64,000 bases of DNA from Pseudomonas sp. G34. GTDB taxonomy: Bacteria > Pseudomonadota > Gammaproteobacteria > Pseudomonadales > Pseudomonadaceae. Positions 1 to 8,029 of the stretch are shown one piece after another. The number at the start of each line of letters is the position of its first letter. Position 1 is the stretch's first letter. The stretch is from positions 1 through 64,000 of the forward strand of contig NZ_JAVHZV010000011.1 of assembly GCF_031119625.1 (NCBI RefSeq), in the 5' to 3' direction. The notes beneath the pieces were generated by a model. The model ran no database searches, had not been told where the DNA came from, and saw only the letters and a program-made list of their open reading frames with translations. A program made the position numbers and the translations under genes.

Positions 1-184
1 CCTTGCCCTTCTTCCTGGCAATCGCCTTCATCCGCGTCGCCGCCTTCTGCACGGTGGCCATCTTCTCCGGGCGCTTCATGCCGCGCCATTTGCGGATTTC
101 TTCGCGGGTGCGGCCGCAGCTGACGCACAGTTCGCTGTTTAGCTGGCACAGCGACACGCAGGGGTTTTCAATGTCCTTGGCCAC
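1..184 (-). CDS. DUF1289 family protein (3' end cut by window edge)
   Basis: The 61 visible residues begin MAKDIENPCVSLCQLN and continue with CVSCGRTREEIRKW, the cysteine pattern of DUF1289, a family of small proteins with a probable metal-binding CxxxC...CxxC arrangement and no assigned function. The start chosen is GTG at 184, preceded by AAGGGG seven bases upstream. It overlaps the end of the gene before it by 17 bases, so the two are probably co-transcribed. The tail runs off the window while rich in Lys and Arg (ATRMKAIARKKGK). Family membership is clear from the motif; function is unknown. Confidence 0.8.
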   Translation of the reverse strand, partial: MAKDIENPCVSLCQLNSELCVSCGRTREEIRKWRGMKRPEKMATVQKAATRMKAIARKKGK

Positions 185-503
185 GTTGGCCCCTTGCCGG
201 CCGCTCGACCGAAAATGCCACATGGTCGGCGATGCGGGACACGCTGATACCCACTTGCTCGAAAGCGGCCAACGTCAGTTCCAGCATTCTCGCCTTCTCC
301 GCACCGGCGAGTGCCCTCGCCCTGTTGGCCTCGGCGTCGAATACCCAGGTGACGATCAGGCTCTGTGGAAGGTGCTGGTAGTCCACGTCATGGGTGAGCC
401 ACTGGAAGCCGACGATTTCGCTCTTTGCGGTTTCGCAGGCGTCGGTCAGGGTGCGAATCAGCTCGCGCTCGATGCCTGCATATTTTCGTTTCGAGGCTGC
501 CAT
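168..503 (-). CDS. Conserved hypothetical protein (111 aa)
   Basis: A small soluble protein without signal peptide or membrane segment. The central part, GFQWLTHDVDYQHLPQSLIVTWVFD, is predicted mixed alpha/beta. I recall similar short proteins in other Pseudomonas, sometimes labelled Fis-type regulators, but no Fis helix-turn-helix is visible here, so I do not adopt that name. It overlaps the DUF1289 gene downstream by 17 bases, suggesting a two-gene unit. The start is the ATG at 503; the region upstream, shared with the divergent acetyltransferase at 611, must hold both promoters. Function unknown. Confidence 0.65.
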   Translation of the reverse strand: MAASKRKYAGIERELIRTLTDACETAKSEIVGFQWLTHDVDYQHLPQSLIVTWVFDAEANRARALAGAEKARMLELTLAAFEQVGISVSRIADHVAFSVERPARGQRGQGH

Positions 504-610
504 AAGGCCCTTCTGGGTCGGTGTTCAATGCGCCGCCATGTTACCCGAGGAGCAGCCCACCTGCCCCACGCGCTACAATGCCGATCGCCGTTTTTTCAAG
601 AGCTAGCCCA

Positions 611-1303
611 ATGTTCACCCTCACCCACCTCGATGCCACGCCACCCGAGTCCCTCAAAGCCCAGGTGCTGCAGATGGTGGTGGACTATTTCAGTGACATC
701 AGCCCGGTGCCGCTGACGCCCAGCAACCCGCTGTTCCAGCTGTACCAGTACGTGATCGGCTATGAGGTGCACCTGTACCTGCAGGCCATGAACGGCGAGG
801 CGCACAGCCCTGCACAATTGCTGCTGGCCCTGAATGATCAGGACCCTGCCGTGGTGCTGGGTTTCGCCCTGTACCTGCCCAGCCAGGATGACGCCGACGC
901 CTGCACCCTCGCCTATATGGCCGTGGCGGCCAGCCATCGCCGGCGCGGTATTGCCCGGGCCATGCTGCAGCGCATCATCGAGCGCCACCCGCACCTGGAA
1001 CTGGCCTGCGTGGCCGGCAAGGTACCGATGTTCGAGGCCATGGGCCTGCAGGTGCTGGCCGCGCAAGGGCCGCAGGTGCTGATGAACACCCGCGACCAGC
1101 GCTCCGATGGTCTGGTGGCCGTGCAGGACCTGACGCCGGTATTCCAGTCCACCGAGGTGCGGCAGATCCACGCGTACCTGCTCAAACAAAACGGCAAGAA
1201 GGCCATGAGCGAAGCCGAGAAGCAGCGCGACTATCACCTGGATCAGCTGGCCCACCAGGCTCGCCAACTGGTTGCCGAACGGCTTACACCGACCCTTCAC
1301 TGA
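611..1303 (+). CDS. GNAT family N-acetyltransferase
   Basis: A 230-residue protein with a GNAT core. Residues about 95-125 read ACTLAYMAVAASHRRRGIARAML, containing the acetyl-CoA pyrophosphate-binding pattern RRxGIA. It should transfer an acetyl group from acetyl-CoA to an unknown amine substrate. A C-terminal extension of about 60 residues (LLKQNGKKAMSEAEKQRDYHLDQ) is charged and helical and is not part of the core fold. The start at 611 is preferred over an upstream ATG at 521 because AAGAG lies about ten bases before it. A TACAAT box near 574 could be its -10. Part of this gene is duplicated at 2736-2981 (see findings). Confidence 0.8.
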   Translation: MFTLTHLDATPPESLKAQVLQMVVDYFSDISPVPLTPSNPLFQLYQYVIGYEVHLYLQAMNGEAHSPAQLLLALNDQDPAVVLGFALYLPSQDDADACTLAYMAVAASHRRRGIARAMLQRIIERHPHLELACVAGKVPMFEAMGLQVLAAQGPQVLMNTRDQRSDGLVAVQDLTPVFQSTEVRQIHAYLLKQNGKKAMSEAEKQRDYHLDQLAHQARQLVAERLTPTLH

Positions 1304-1420
1304 GTACGCCGGGCCTGTGCCGATACGCGCAGATTGCCCGCGCGACTCGTTCTGCGAGAGCAGCCCCCCGAACGGCGGATGAAAGCCGCGCCCACCAAGC
1401 CCCGGCCCTACGCCCGGTTT

Positions 1421-1436
1421 GCGTGACCGGTCACGC
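1421..1436. promoter_or_regulatory. Perfect 16-bp palindrome GCGTGACCGGTCACGC
   Basis: An uninterrupted dyad centred on CCGG, 54 bases before the small membrane protein gene at 1490. There is no T-run after it, so it is not a standard terminator; a regulator site is possible. The rest of the 1304-1489 gap shows only GC-rich sequence. Confidence 0.35.
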
Positions 1437-1489
1437 GGCGTGGCCGCCAGATACCCTATGCTGAGCAGGCCAACCTGGAGCGGCCTGCG

Positions 1490-1798
1490 ATGAGCGAAAC
1501 CGGCAACGCAATCATTTTTTTCACCACCCAGCTTGTGCTGCCGCTGGGCCTGGCATACGCCTATTGCCGAAAAACCGGCATTCCTAGCGATACCTGGCGA
1601 GCAGGCGGCATCGCCCTGATTGCGCTGTCGAGCGCGATACTGCTTTTCACCGGGCTGCTTGGCCTACCGGCCTATGTGAAGAACGTCGGCTTCGTCACTG
1701 ATCGCTCCATGGGCTGGACCTGTGGCGCCGTTGGTATCGTCGGCGGCTTGGCGATGGGAGCCCTCGCCCGGCGTTTCGAGGGCAAGCGCGCTCGTTAG
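1490..1798 (+). CDS. Small inner-membrane hypothetical protein
   Basis: A 102-residue protein with three hydrophobic segments at about residues 7-25, 38-60 and 75-95, consistent with an integral membrane protein ending in a basic tail (RRFEGKRAR). I recognise no family. It lies 54 bases after a perfect palindrome and 116 bases before another small membrane protein on the same strand, so the two may be co-transcribed. No catalytic motif is visible. Confidence 0.6.
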   Translation: MSETGNAIIFFTTQLVLPLGLAYAYCRKTGIPSDTWRAGGIALIALSSAILLFTGLLGLPAYVKNVGFVTDRSMGWTCGAVGIVGGLAMGALARRFEGKRAR

Positions 1799-1914
1799 AA
1801 CCAGCGGCTCGCTGACGATGCCCCACGCCGTTGCAGTCGGGCTCGGGTACAGATACCGCAGGATCAGCCCAGCACTGTGCGCACTCGCCCAGTGCGCAGC
1901 CAAGGAATAGCGCC

Positions 1915-2409
1915 ATGGACATCCGTTTTCTGACCTTCCCCGATTTTCACAACGTGTACTTCTACCGCTCCATCACCCTGGCCATTCTCCTGGCAATCGG
2001 TGGCCTGGTGCTGTTCAAGGCGCCAACCACGCGGCTGCCTGAGCTTCTGCTGGTCGGCGGCTGCTTGCTGCTTATGGGGTGGCGGTTCGCGCTGGAATGG
2101 CGGCGGTTGAACAAGGCCGGGACGGCCTCTATTCACAACGATGAACTGATCTTTGCCAGCGAAAGCGGCCATCGGCAGATACCGCTGAGCAGCCTGCACT
2201 CTGTGACCTCGAAGCACAGCCTGTTCATGGTGCGGCGCTATCGCTCATGGAGCGAGCACTTGGCCTTCGTGGAGTTCACCCTGCACAACGGCGAGCGCTT
2301 TTACACGCTGGTCGAAAGCGCGCTGTTCGAGTCGCCAGCGGCCAAGCACAGCCTGGCGGCGATCCAGGCGGCCGTACTGGCGGCAAAGGTGAAAAGCGCT
2401 GCCAGCTGA
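1915..2409 (+). CDS. Membrane-anchored hypothetical protein with PH-like C-terminal region
   Basis: 164 residues. Two hydrophobic segments (about residues 18-35 and 43-58) precede a soluble tail of beta-strand character (ELIFASESGHRQIPLSSL...FVEFTLHNGERFYTLVES). This layout, a membrane hairpin followed by a strand-rich domain, resembles bacterial PH-like membrane proteins, but the resemblance is structural inference only. The start at 1915 is chosen over the upstream in-frame ATG at 1831 because AAGGA precedes it by about nine bases. The gene ends five bases before the truncated Lrp gene on the opposite strand. Confidence 0.6.
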   Translation: MDIRFLTFPDFHNVYFYRSITLAILLAIGGLVLFKAPTTRLPELLLVGGCLLLMGWRFALEWRRLNKAGTASIHNDELIFASESGHRQIPLSSLHSVTSKHSLFMVRRYRSWSEHLAFVEFTLHNGERFYTLVESALFESPAAKHSLAAIQAAVLAAKVKSAAS

Positions 2410-2414
2410 GCGCC

Positions 2415-2720
2415 CTACTGCTGGCTCAGCAGCTTGCGCAGGGGCACGCCATCCTTGTGCACCGGGGATTTGATGACGATGTAGCTGAAGTACTTGGAGA
2501 TGCCGATGTTCTTGTCCAGCAACACTTCCATCATGTACTGGTAGTGCTGGATGCTGCGGGTCATGAAGCGCACCAGGTAGTCGTAGCCGCCACTGATCAG
2601 GTGGCATTCGAGCACTTCGTCAACCAGGTGGATGTTGGACTCGAACGTGGCGAAGTCTTCGCGCTTGTGGTCGCAGAGGGTGATTTCGGTGAATACCGTC
2701 ACCAATTCGGTGATCTTGGC
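2415..2720 (-). pseudogene. Lrp/AsnC family regulator, N-terminal DNA-binding domain lost
   Basis: The reading frame holds about 100 residues typical of the C-terminal ligand-sensing (RAM/AsnC) domain: VTVFTEITL, then VLECHLISGGYDYLVRF, then a tail ending GVPLRKLLSQQ. An Lrp/AsnC protein is normally about 150-165 residues with an N-terminal helix-turn-helix. Here that half is missing: upstream of about 2720 the sequence becomes a reverse-oriented copy of the acetyltransferase at 611. The frame is formally open up to 2993 only because the antisense of the copy lacks stops. Without the helix-turn-helix it cannot act as a normal regulator; it may be dead, or could still form dimers. Confidence 0.8.
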
Positions 2721-2735
2721 CAGGACAACGCAGCC

Positions 2736-2981
2736 GCCTGCACCCTCGCCTATATGGCCGTGGCCGCCAGCCATCGCCGGCGCGGCATTGCCCGGGCCGT
2801 GCAGGATCTGACGCCGGTATTCCAGTCCACCGAGGTGCGGCAGATCCACGCGTACCTGCTCAAACAAAACGGCAAGAAGGCCATGAGCGAAGCCGAGAAG
2901 CAGCGCGACTATCACCTGGATCAGCTGGCCCACCAGGCTCGTCAGCTGGTTGCCGAACGGCTTACACCGACCCTTCACTAA
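2736..2981 (+). pseudogene. Partial duplicate of the GNAT gene with internal 159-bp deletion
   Basis: Bases 2736-2798 repeat 899-961 and bases 2799-2981 repeat 1121-1303 of the acetyltransferase gene, with only a handful of substitutions. The 159 bases between (962-1120, exactly 53 codons) are missing, and GGCC occurs at both edges of the gap, which fits a microhomology deletion. The copy keeps the frame, reads RRRGIARAVQDLTPVF across the joint and ends at its own stop TAA, but it lacks the N-terminal third and part of the acetyl-CoA fold. It has no start codon of its own and is abutted head-on by the truncated Lrp gene. Confidence 0.9.
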
Positions 2982-3125
2982 TTGCGCAGCCAACCAAGGT
3001 GCGTGAAAGTGCGCCCGGCATCAACGCAAAACCGGCGTCCGGTGAGGAACGCCCGTTGCCATGCCTTGCGGAGTGTCCTCGCTGGCGTGCTGCATGGAAA
3101 TCGCGGCACCGCCATGGGCCGCGTT

Positions 3126-4052
3126 TCAATAACCGCGAGAGCGGTCGATGGCATCCTCGAGCGGCTCGCCGCGTTGATGTCGACGCAGGTTCTCCAGCAG
3201 GATCGGCGCGGCCGATTCCGGCTGGGTCATGCTCGCCACATGGGGGGTCAGAAATACCCGCGGATGGGCCCAGAAAGGATGTTCCACAGGCAGCGGCTCG
3301 GGCTCGGTCACGTCGAGAATCGCGCGCGACAGCTGCCCGGAATCCAGCGCCTCGAGCAGGTCGGCGTCGACCAGGTGCGAACCGCGCCCGACATTGATCA
3401 GCGCCGCGCCGGCAGGCAGCCGCGAAAACAGCTCGCGATTCAGGATGCCCCGGGTCGCCGGGGTGAGCGGCAACAGGCAGATCAGCACATCGCAGCCGGC
3501 GAGAAAGGGCTGCAGCTGCTCCGCGCCGGCGAAACTCTCCACGCCCGGCAGCTCACGCCGCGAGCGGTTCCAACCGCGCAGGTCGAAGCCGTAGCTCGCC
3601 AGCCGCTGCAGAACGGCGCTGCCAAGCGAGCCCATGCCCATCACCCCGATGGTGCGCGCCGAGGCCGGCAGCACCTTCAGCGGGGCCCAGCTACGCGCCG
3701 CCTTCGCCTGCAGATAGTCGAAGAAGTCGCGGTGCAGGGCCAGCACGCAGAGGGACACATACTCCACCATGCCGTCGATGATCCCTGGCTCGACCATCCT
3801 GACGATGGGCACGTGCGCGGGGATGGCGGAAAAATCGACATGATCGACACCGGCTCCCGAGGAGAAGAACACCTTCAGCCGCGGTAGCTGGGCGATGAAA
3901 TCCGCCGGTGCCTGCCAGGCGATCAGGTATTCGACCTCGTCGAGGTCACCGGCATCGGGCCAGACCCGGAAGTCGAGGTCCGGAGCATGTTCGGCGAAGT
4001 AGCGCACCCAGGCGGGGGCGCGTGCGGCGTCGGATCGATAAAGAATGCTCAT
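3126..4052 (-). CDS. ghrA: GhrA-type D-2-hydroxyacid dehydrogenase (glyoxylate/hydroxypyruvate reductase)
   Basis: A 308-residue protein of the NAD(P)-dependent 2-hydroxyacid dehydrogenase family, GhrA branch. Visible features are FFSSGAGVDHV in the substrate domain, the nucleotide-binding GVMGMGSLGSAVLQ (about residues 137-150), the NVGRGSHLVDADLL segment carrying the conserved Arg, and the catalytic His in LTPHVASMT near residue 277. It would reduce glyoxylate or hydroxypyruvate, or oxidise a related 2-hydroxyacid. It starts nine bases after the IlvD/Edd dehydratase gene and has an AGGACTTCAAT ribosome-binding site, so the two form an operon; that context suggests a role in sugar-acid breakdown. 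Exact substrate not decided. Confidence 0.85.
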   Translation of the reverse strand: MSILYRSDAARAPAWVRYFAEHAPDLDFRVWPDAGDLDEVEYLIAWQAPADFIAQLPRLKVFFSSGAGVDHVDFSAIPAHVPIVRMVEPGIIDGMVEYVSLCVLALHRDFFDYLQAKAARSWAPLKVLPASARTIGVMGMGSLGSAVLQRLASYGFDLRGWNRSRRELPGVESFAGAEQLQPFLAGCDVLICLLPLTPATRGILNRELFSRLPAGAALINVGRGSHLVDADLLEALDSGQLSRAILDVTEPEPLPVEHPFWAHPRVFLTPHVASMTQPESAAPILLENLRRHQRGEPLEDAIDRSRGY

Positions 4053-4061
4053 ATTGAAGTC

Positions 4062-5819
4062 CTACCAGCCCCCTACCCAGCCATCGAAAAGCCCTTCAGG
4101 CAGGGTTTCCTCGTTGGCGCCACGGAGAAAATCGAAGTCGCAGCCCAGATGGGCCTGCTCGATGTGTTGGTTGTACAGGTTGCGGTAGCCACGCACGTGC
4201 CGGGACAGCGGCGGCTGCCAGGCCTGGCGGCGCCGCTCGAGTTCCGCCGGGTCGACGCAAAGCTCAAGTCGCCGCTCGGCGATGTCGAGCTCGATGATGT
4301 CGCCATTTTGCACCAGGGCCAGCGGTCCGCCGACCGCTGCCTCGGGAGACACGTGCAGCACGGCGGCACCATAGGCAGTGCCGCTCATTCGCGCATCCGA
4401 GATGCGCAGCATGTCGCGCACGCCGCGCGCCATCAAGTGACGCGGCAAGGGCAGCATGCCCCACTCCGGCATCGCCGCGCCCACCGGCCCCGCATTGCGC
4501 AGGATCAGCACGCTGTTCTCGTCGATGCCGAGGTCGGGATTGTCGATCTGGTCGGCGATCGTCTGCACGTCTTCGAACACCACCGCCCGGCCGCGATGAC
4601 GGAACAGCCTGGGGTCCGCCGCACAGGTCTTCATCACCGCCCCGTCCGGCGCCAGGTTGCCTTTGACCACCACCAGGGTCTCGCCGGGCTTGACCGGTTT
4701 GTCCAGCGGGCGGATCACATCGCTGTCGCAGACCTGCGCCGTCTCGATGATCTCGCCGAGGGTGCGGCCGTCGACGCTGCGTGCATCGAGATGCAGCAGG
4801 GGCTCGAGGGTCTTGAGCAGGGCTGGTACGCCACCGGCGGCCATCAGCCGCTCGGTCAGGTGTTCGCCGGCGGGCTGGACGTTGGCGATCAACGGCACGC
4901 GTCTGGCGATCTCGTCGAAGCGCTCCAGGGTCAGCGGTACGCCGACGCGCCCGGCGAGCGCCAGCAGGTGAATGATGACGTTGGTCGAGCCGCCAACCGC
5001 GCACAGCAGGGTGATGGCATTGTCGAAGGCGCGCGCATCGAGCACCTCGCTCGGGCGCGGGCTGCCATCGGTGGCCAGGCGCACGCTACGACGCCCCACC
5101 TCGCGGGCGAGCTGATGACGACGGCGGTCGACCGCCGGCACCAGGCTGCTGCCGGGCAGCGACACCCCCAGGGCCTCGCAGATCACCGCCATCGACGACG
5201 CGGTGCCCATTTCCGCGCAGTGCCCGGCGGTGCCCATCACGCTGCGCTCGAACGCGGCGAAATCGCCCGCGGAAAGCTCTCCCGCACGCAGCTGGTCGAC
5301 CAGCCGCCAGACGCCGGTGGCGTTGGCCAGGTTGCCGCCAGTCGCCGAGCGAGGGGTGGCCGGGCCGCTGGCCAGGAAGATGAACGGCACGCCTGCGCTG
5401 GCGGCCCCCATCAGCAGGGCTGGCTGGGTCTTGTCACAGCCGCCGAGCAGCACCAGCGCATCGAACGGATAGCCGCGAATGGTCTCCTCGGCCTCCATGG
5501 CCAGCAGGTTGCGAAACGGGAAGGAGCTCGGCTTGATGATGTTCTCGCTGATCGACATCAGCGGCACCTCGAACGGGATACCGCCCGCCTCGAGAATCCC
5601 CACCCGCGCCTCCTCGGCAAGCGTGCGCAGATTGAGATTGCACGGGTTGATATCGGACCAGGTGTTGAGAATGCCGACCACCGGCCGCGTCATCAGGTCT
5701 TCGCGACTCCAGCCGGCGGCCGCCAGGGTTGAGCGATGCACGAAGCCAGGCAGGTCATCCTTGCGAAACCAGCGGGCGCTGCGTAGCGGCCGAGCATCTT
5801 TTGTTTGCTTGTCGCTCAT
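4062..5819 (-). CDS. IlvD/Edd family dehydratase (sugar-acid dehydratase type)
   Basis: 585 residues, the normal length for the arabonate/xylonate dehydratase branch of the IlvD/Edd family. It contains LNTWSDINPCNLNL, the LLGGCDKTQPALLMG cysteine segment and AGHCAEMGTASSM; the three Cys would hold an iron-sulfur cluster. The C-terminal part has RISDARMSGTAYG, the family signature. These enzymes remove water from an aldonate to give a 2-keto-3-deoxy acid. Compared with dihydroxyacid dehydratase (IlvD) the N-terminus (ARWFRKDDLPGFVHRSTLAAAGW) is that of sugar-acid enzymes. AAGGTG six bases before ATG supports the start. It is the first gene of a pair with the GhrA-type reductase; the exact sugar acid cannot be read from sequence. 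Confidence 0.85.
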   Translation of the reverse strand: MSDKQTKDARPLRSARWFRKDDLPGFVHRSTLAAAGWSREDLMTRPVVGILNTWSDINPCNLNLRTLAEEARVGILEAGGIPFEVPLMSISENIIKPSSFPFRNLLAMEAEETIRGYPFDALVLLGGCDKTQPALLMGAASAGVPFIFLASGPATPRSATGGNLANATGVWRLVDQLRAGELSAGDFAAFERSVMGTAGHCAEMGTASSMAVICEALGVSLPGSSLVPAVDRRRHQLAREVGRRSVRLATDGSPRPSEVLDARAFDNAITLLCAVGGSTNVIIHLLALAGRVGVPLTLERFDEIARRVPLIANVQPAGEHLTERLMAAGGVPALLKTLEPLLHLDARSVDGRTLGEIIETAQVCDSDVIRPLDKPVKPGETLVVVKGNLAPDGAVMKTCAADPRLFRHRGRAVVFEDVQTIADQIDNPDLGIDENSVLILRNAGPVGAAMPEWGMLPLPRHLMARGVRDMLRISDARMSGTAYGAAVLHVSPEAAVGGPLALVQNGDIIELDIAERRLELCVDPAELERRRQAWQPPLSRHVRGYRNLYNQHIEQAHLGCDFDFLRGANEETLPEGLFDGWVGGW

Positions 5820-5858
5820 GAAATCACCTTGTGGATCCGATTCGTCGAAGCAGAACTA

Positions 5859-6113
5859 TCACCCGCCGGCAGGCCGTCGCACCGCCGCTTGCCGAGGCGG
5901 TGTGACGCTTGCAGCCTCAGCGCCCGACCAGAGCGGGCAGACCGCCGATTTCGTTGATTCCCAGCGCTTGCACAGGCGCGACATGGCGGTATCGACAATC
6001 TCGTCGCGAGGACGCCAGTCGCCCATCACCTGCTCCAGCCGATAGGCGGTGAGGTCCTTGACGAACGGGTCCATCTGCTCAGGGGTGACGCGATCGACTC
6101 CGCTCGGGTACAC
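5859..6113 (-). CDS. Unrecognised short ORF upstream of the sugar-acid operon
   Basis: A possible 84-residue product from GTG at 6113 (or 71 residues from ATG at 6074). The first half (DPFVKDLTAYRLEQVMGDWRPRDEIVDTAMSRL) looks protein-like with balanced composition, whereas the second half is rich in Ala, Pro and Arg and may be non-native. A stop lies only seven codons upstream of the GTG, so it may be a gene remnant. The rest of 5820-6312 shows no other gene; an AAAAAGGCCGTTTTACAGGCC stretch near 6196 is the only structured element I see. Confidence 0.3.
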   Translation of the reverse strand: MYPSGVDRVTPEQMDPFVKDLTAYRLEQVMGDWRPRDEIVDTAMSRLCKRWESTKSAVCPLWSGAEAASVTPPRQAAVRRPAGG

Positions 6114-6312
6114 AGACGTCGTGCTGGACCGTCAGAGCATTACAGCACTACGCCTCCAGCAGATGAGGTTAAAAGCAGGGCGCGCCTCGACACAAAAAGG
6201 CCGTTTTACAGGCCAGCCCCAGCAGACCTTGCGGGCCGCTCGAAATGCGCCTTGGCAGGCCCTGGAACAGCACCGGGCGCCTTACCGGCGCGCACAAGGT
6301 CCAGCCAGCCTG

Positions 6313-7056
6313 CTAGCGCTTCACGCAGGCAAACAGCGCGTTGCCGGCACCCTGGCTGATCGGCAGGATCTTCTGGTAGTCGTGCTCCAGCACATGCACG
6401 TCGAACTGCGGCTCCAGTAGCGCCTGCAGCTCGGCGAAGCTCACCGCGACCATGGGGTGCTCGTCGTGCCAGGTCAGGGTTTCGTCGCCCGCGATCTTGT
6501 CGATGCGCAGGCGCAAAGCCTGCTGCTCGCCCGCGCCGCTGTAATGCCAGCCGGAACTGAAGGTGAAATGCCCCGCCGCATTCTGCACGGTGTGCGCGGC
6601 GAACAGGCGATTGTCGATACGGGTGCGGTCCACCGCGTTGAAGCAGAACAGGCCGCCGGGCCGCAACGCTCGATGCACCTGGGCGATGCAGGCCGCCAGC
6701 CGCTCGGTGGTCGCGCTGTAGTGCAGCGAGTAGAGAAAGCAGGTGATCAGGTCGACCGGCTCGGCGAGGCTGAACCTGCACATGTCCTGCACGGCAAAAT
6801 GTGCCTCGGGGCAGCGAATGGCGGCCTTGTCGAGCATCGGCTGGTTGATGTCCAGGCCGCTGCTGTGAAAGCCGGCATCGAGAAAGTGGCGCACGTGGGG
6901 GCCGGTACCACAGGCCAGATCCAGGTGCCGCGTGCCGCCGTTGCCGAACAGCTGCTGCAGGCGCTGCACGGCGTGGCTTTGCGCCTGGTAGTCGATGTCG
7001 GCGCACATCAGGTCGTAATAGTCGGACAGGTCCGTATAAAGGGCATTGACGGGCAT
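6313..7056 (-). CDS. Class I SAM-dependent methyltransferase
   Basis: 247 residues with motif I LDLACGTGPHVRHFLDAG near residue 50, then GLDINQPML (motif II acidic residue) and a Rossmann methyltransferase pattern through LRPGGLFCFNAVD. It should bind S-adenosylmethionine; the acceptor is unknown. The start at 7056 (MPVNALYTDLSDYYD) is preferred because homologues of this type begin a few residues before the Y-D-L motif, although the longer frame is open to 7236. It is divergent from the channel-like gene at 7229. Confidence 0.8.
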   Translation of the reverse strand: MPVNALYTDLSDYYDLMCADIDYQAQSHAVQRLQQLFGNGGTRHLDLACGTGPHVRHFLDAGFHSSGLDINQPMLDKAAIRCPEAHFAVQDMCRFSLAEPVDLITCFLYSLHYSATTERLAACIAQVHRALRPGGLFCFNAVDRTRIDNRLFAAHTVQNAAGHFTFSSGWHYSGAGEQQALRLRIDKIAGDETLTWHDEHPMVAVSFAELQALLEPQFDVHVLEHDYQKILPISQGAGNALFACVKR

Positions 7057-7228
7057 CGGAACCTGGCCATGACGGAGGTGTTTTCGAGGGTCGCGGATCA
7101 TAGCTGAAATCCCCCACGGCGCTGGAACTAATCGCGGCGAACGGCAGCTTACGCCGCGCTGGCGATCCATTAGACTGCCCGGCAAAATGGCGCCCCCGCT
7201 GCCCAATTCCCCCGCCCGGTCGACTCTG

Positions 7229-7891
7229 ATGCCCAAGGCTTACAGCTACCTGCTCCGCTACCCATCCGCCAGCCTGCTGTTCGTGCAGTTGCTGGGCATC
7301 GTGCTCTACCCCTTCATGGAGCAATTGTCCGAGGGGCGGGCCATCGTCGGCGCCTTTGGCATCGTGGTGCTGGTGATGTCGCTGCGCATGGTGCGCAGCA
7401 GCCCGAACATCCAGTGGATCGCCTTCACCCAGGCGGCGTGCATCCTGGCGCTGACCGTGGCCGTGGAGTTCGAGAGCAACACCGCGCTGTCGATCCTGCT
7501 GGCGGCGCTGGAGTCGAGCTTCTATTTCTATGCCGCTGGCGGGCTGATCGCCTACATGATGGAAGACCAGCGCGCCAGCACCGACGAGCTGTTCGCCGTG
7601 GGTGCCACCTTCACCCTGCTGGCCTGGGCCTTCGCCCATGCCTTTTCGGTGTGCCAATTGCTCAGCCCTGGCAGCTTCGGGGCGCAGATCAACCCGGAGG
7701 CACCACGCACCTGGATGGAACTGCTGTACCTGAGCTTTACCGTGCTGTCGGGGGTTGGCCTGAGTGACATCACCCCGTTACGGCCCTTCGCCCGCGCGCT
7801 GGTGATGCTCGAGCAGTTCGCCGGGGTGATGTACATCGGTCTGGTGGTCACGCGCATGATCAGCCTGACGGTCAGGCCACGGGCCGGCTGA
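7229..7891 (+). CDS. Ion-channel-like membrane protein with non-canonical pore motif
   Basis: About 220 residues with several hydrophobic segments (residues about 10-30, 35-50, 60-75, 85-110, 125-150) and a C-terminal pore-loop plus last helix: LSFTVLSGVGLSDITP followed by FAGVMYIGLVVTRMISL. This aligns with the two-helix potassium channel family (Ion_trans_2), but the filter TVGYGD is replaced by GVGLSD. It would be an inner-membrane protein; ion conduction and selectivity are uncertain. The start could also be ATG at 7187 (14 residues longer); neither has a strong ribosome-binding site. Confidence 0.7.
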   Translation: MPKAYSYLLRYPSASLLFVQLLGIVLYPFMEQLSEGRAIVGAFGIVVLVMSLRMVRSSPNIQWIAFTQAACILALTVAVEFESNTALSILLAALESSFYFYAAGGLIAYMMEDQRASTDELFAVGATFTLLAWAFAHAFSVCQLLSPGSFGAQINPEAPRTWMELLYLSFTVLSGVGLSDITPLRPFARALVMLEQFAGVMYIGLVVTRMISLTVRPRAG

Positions 7892-8029
7892 GCGGCCGCC
7901 CAGGCACGGCAGGCCGTAGCTCGAAGGTCGTTCATGGCCCACGCCCAGCCAACCATTTTCACGCCTGCCGGCTACGCTCAAACCCATACCATTGGCTTCC
8001 GACCCTTATCTACCCAGGCCCAGCACAAC

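Noticed and set aside
2247..2981. 244-codon plus-strand frame that runs through the Lrp remnant into the GNAT copy
   Set aside because: Its first two thirds are antisense to the membrane protein and Lrp remnant; only the last 82 codons are real GNAT-derived sequence. Kept as pseudogene evidence only.
3987..5732. 581-codon open frame antisense to the IlvD/Edd gene
   Set aside because: High-GC shadow frame; the minus strand encodes a complete, motif-bearing enzyme.
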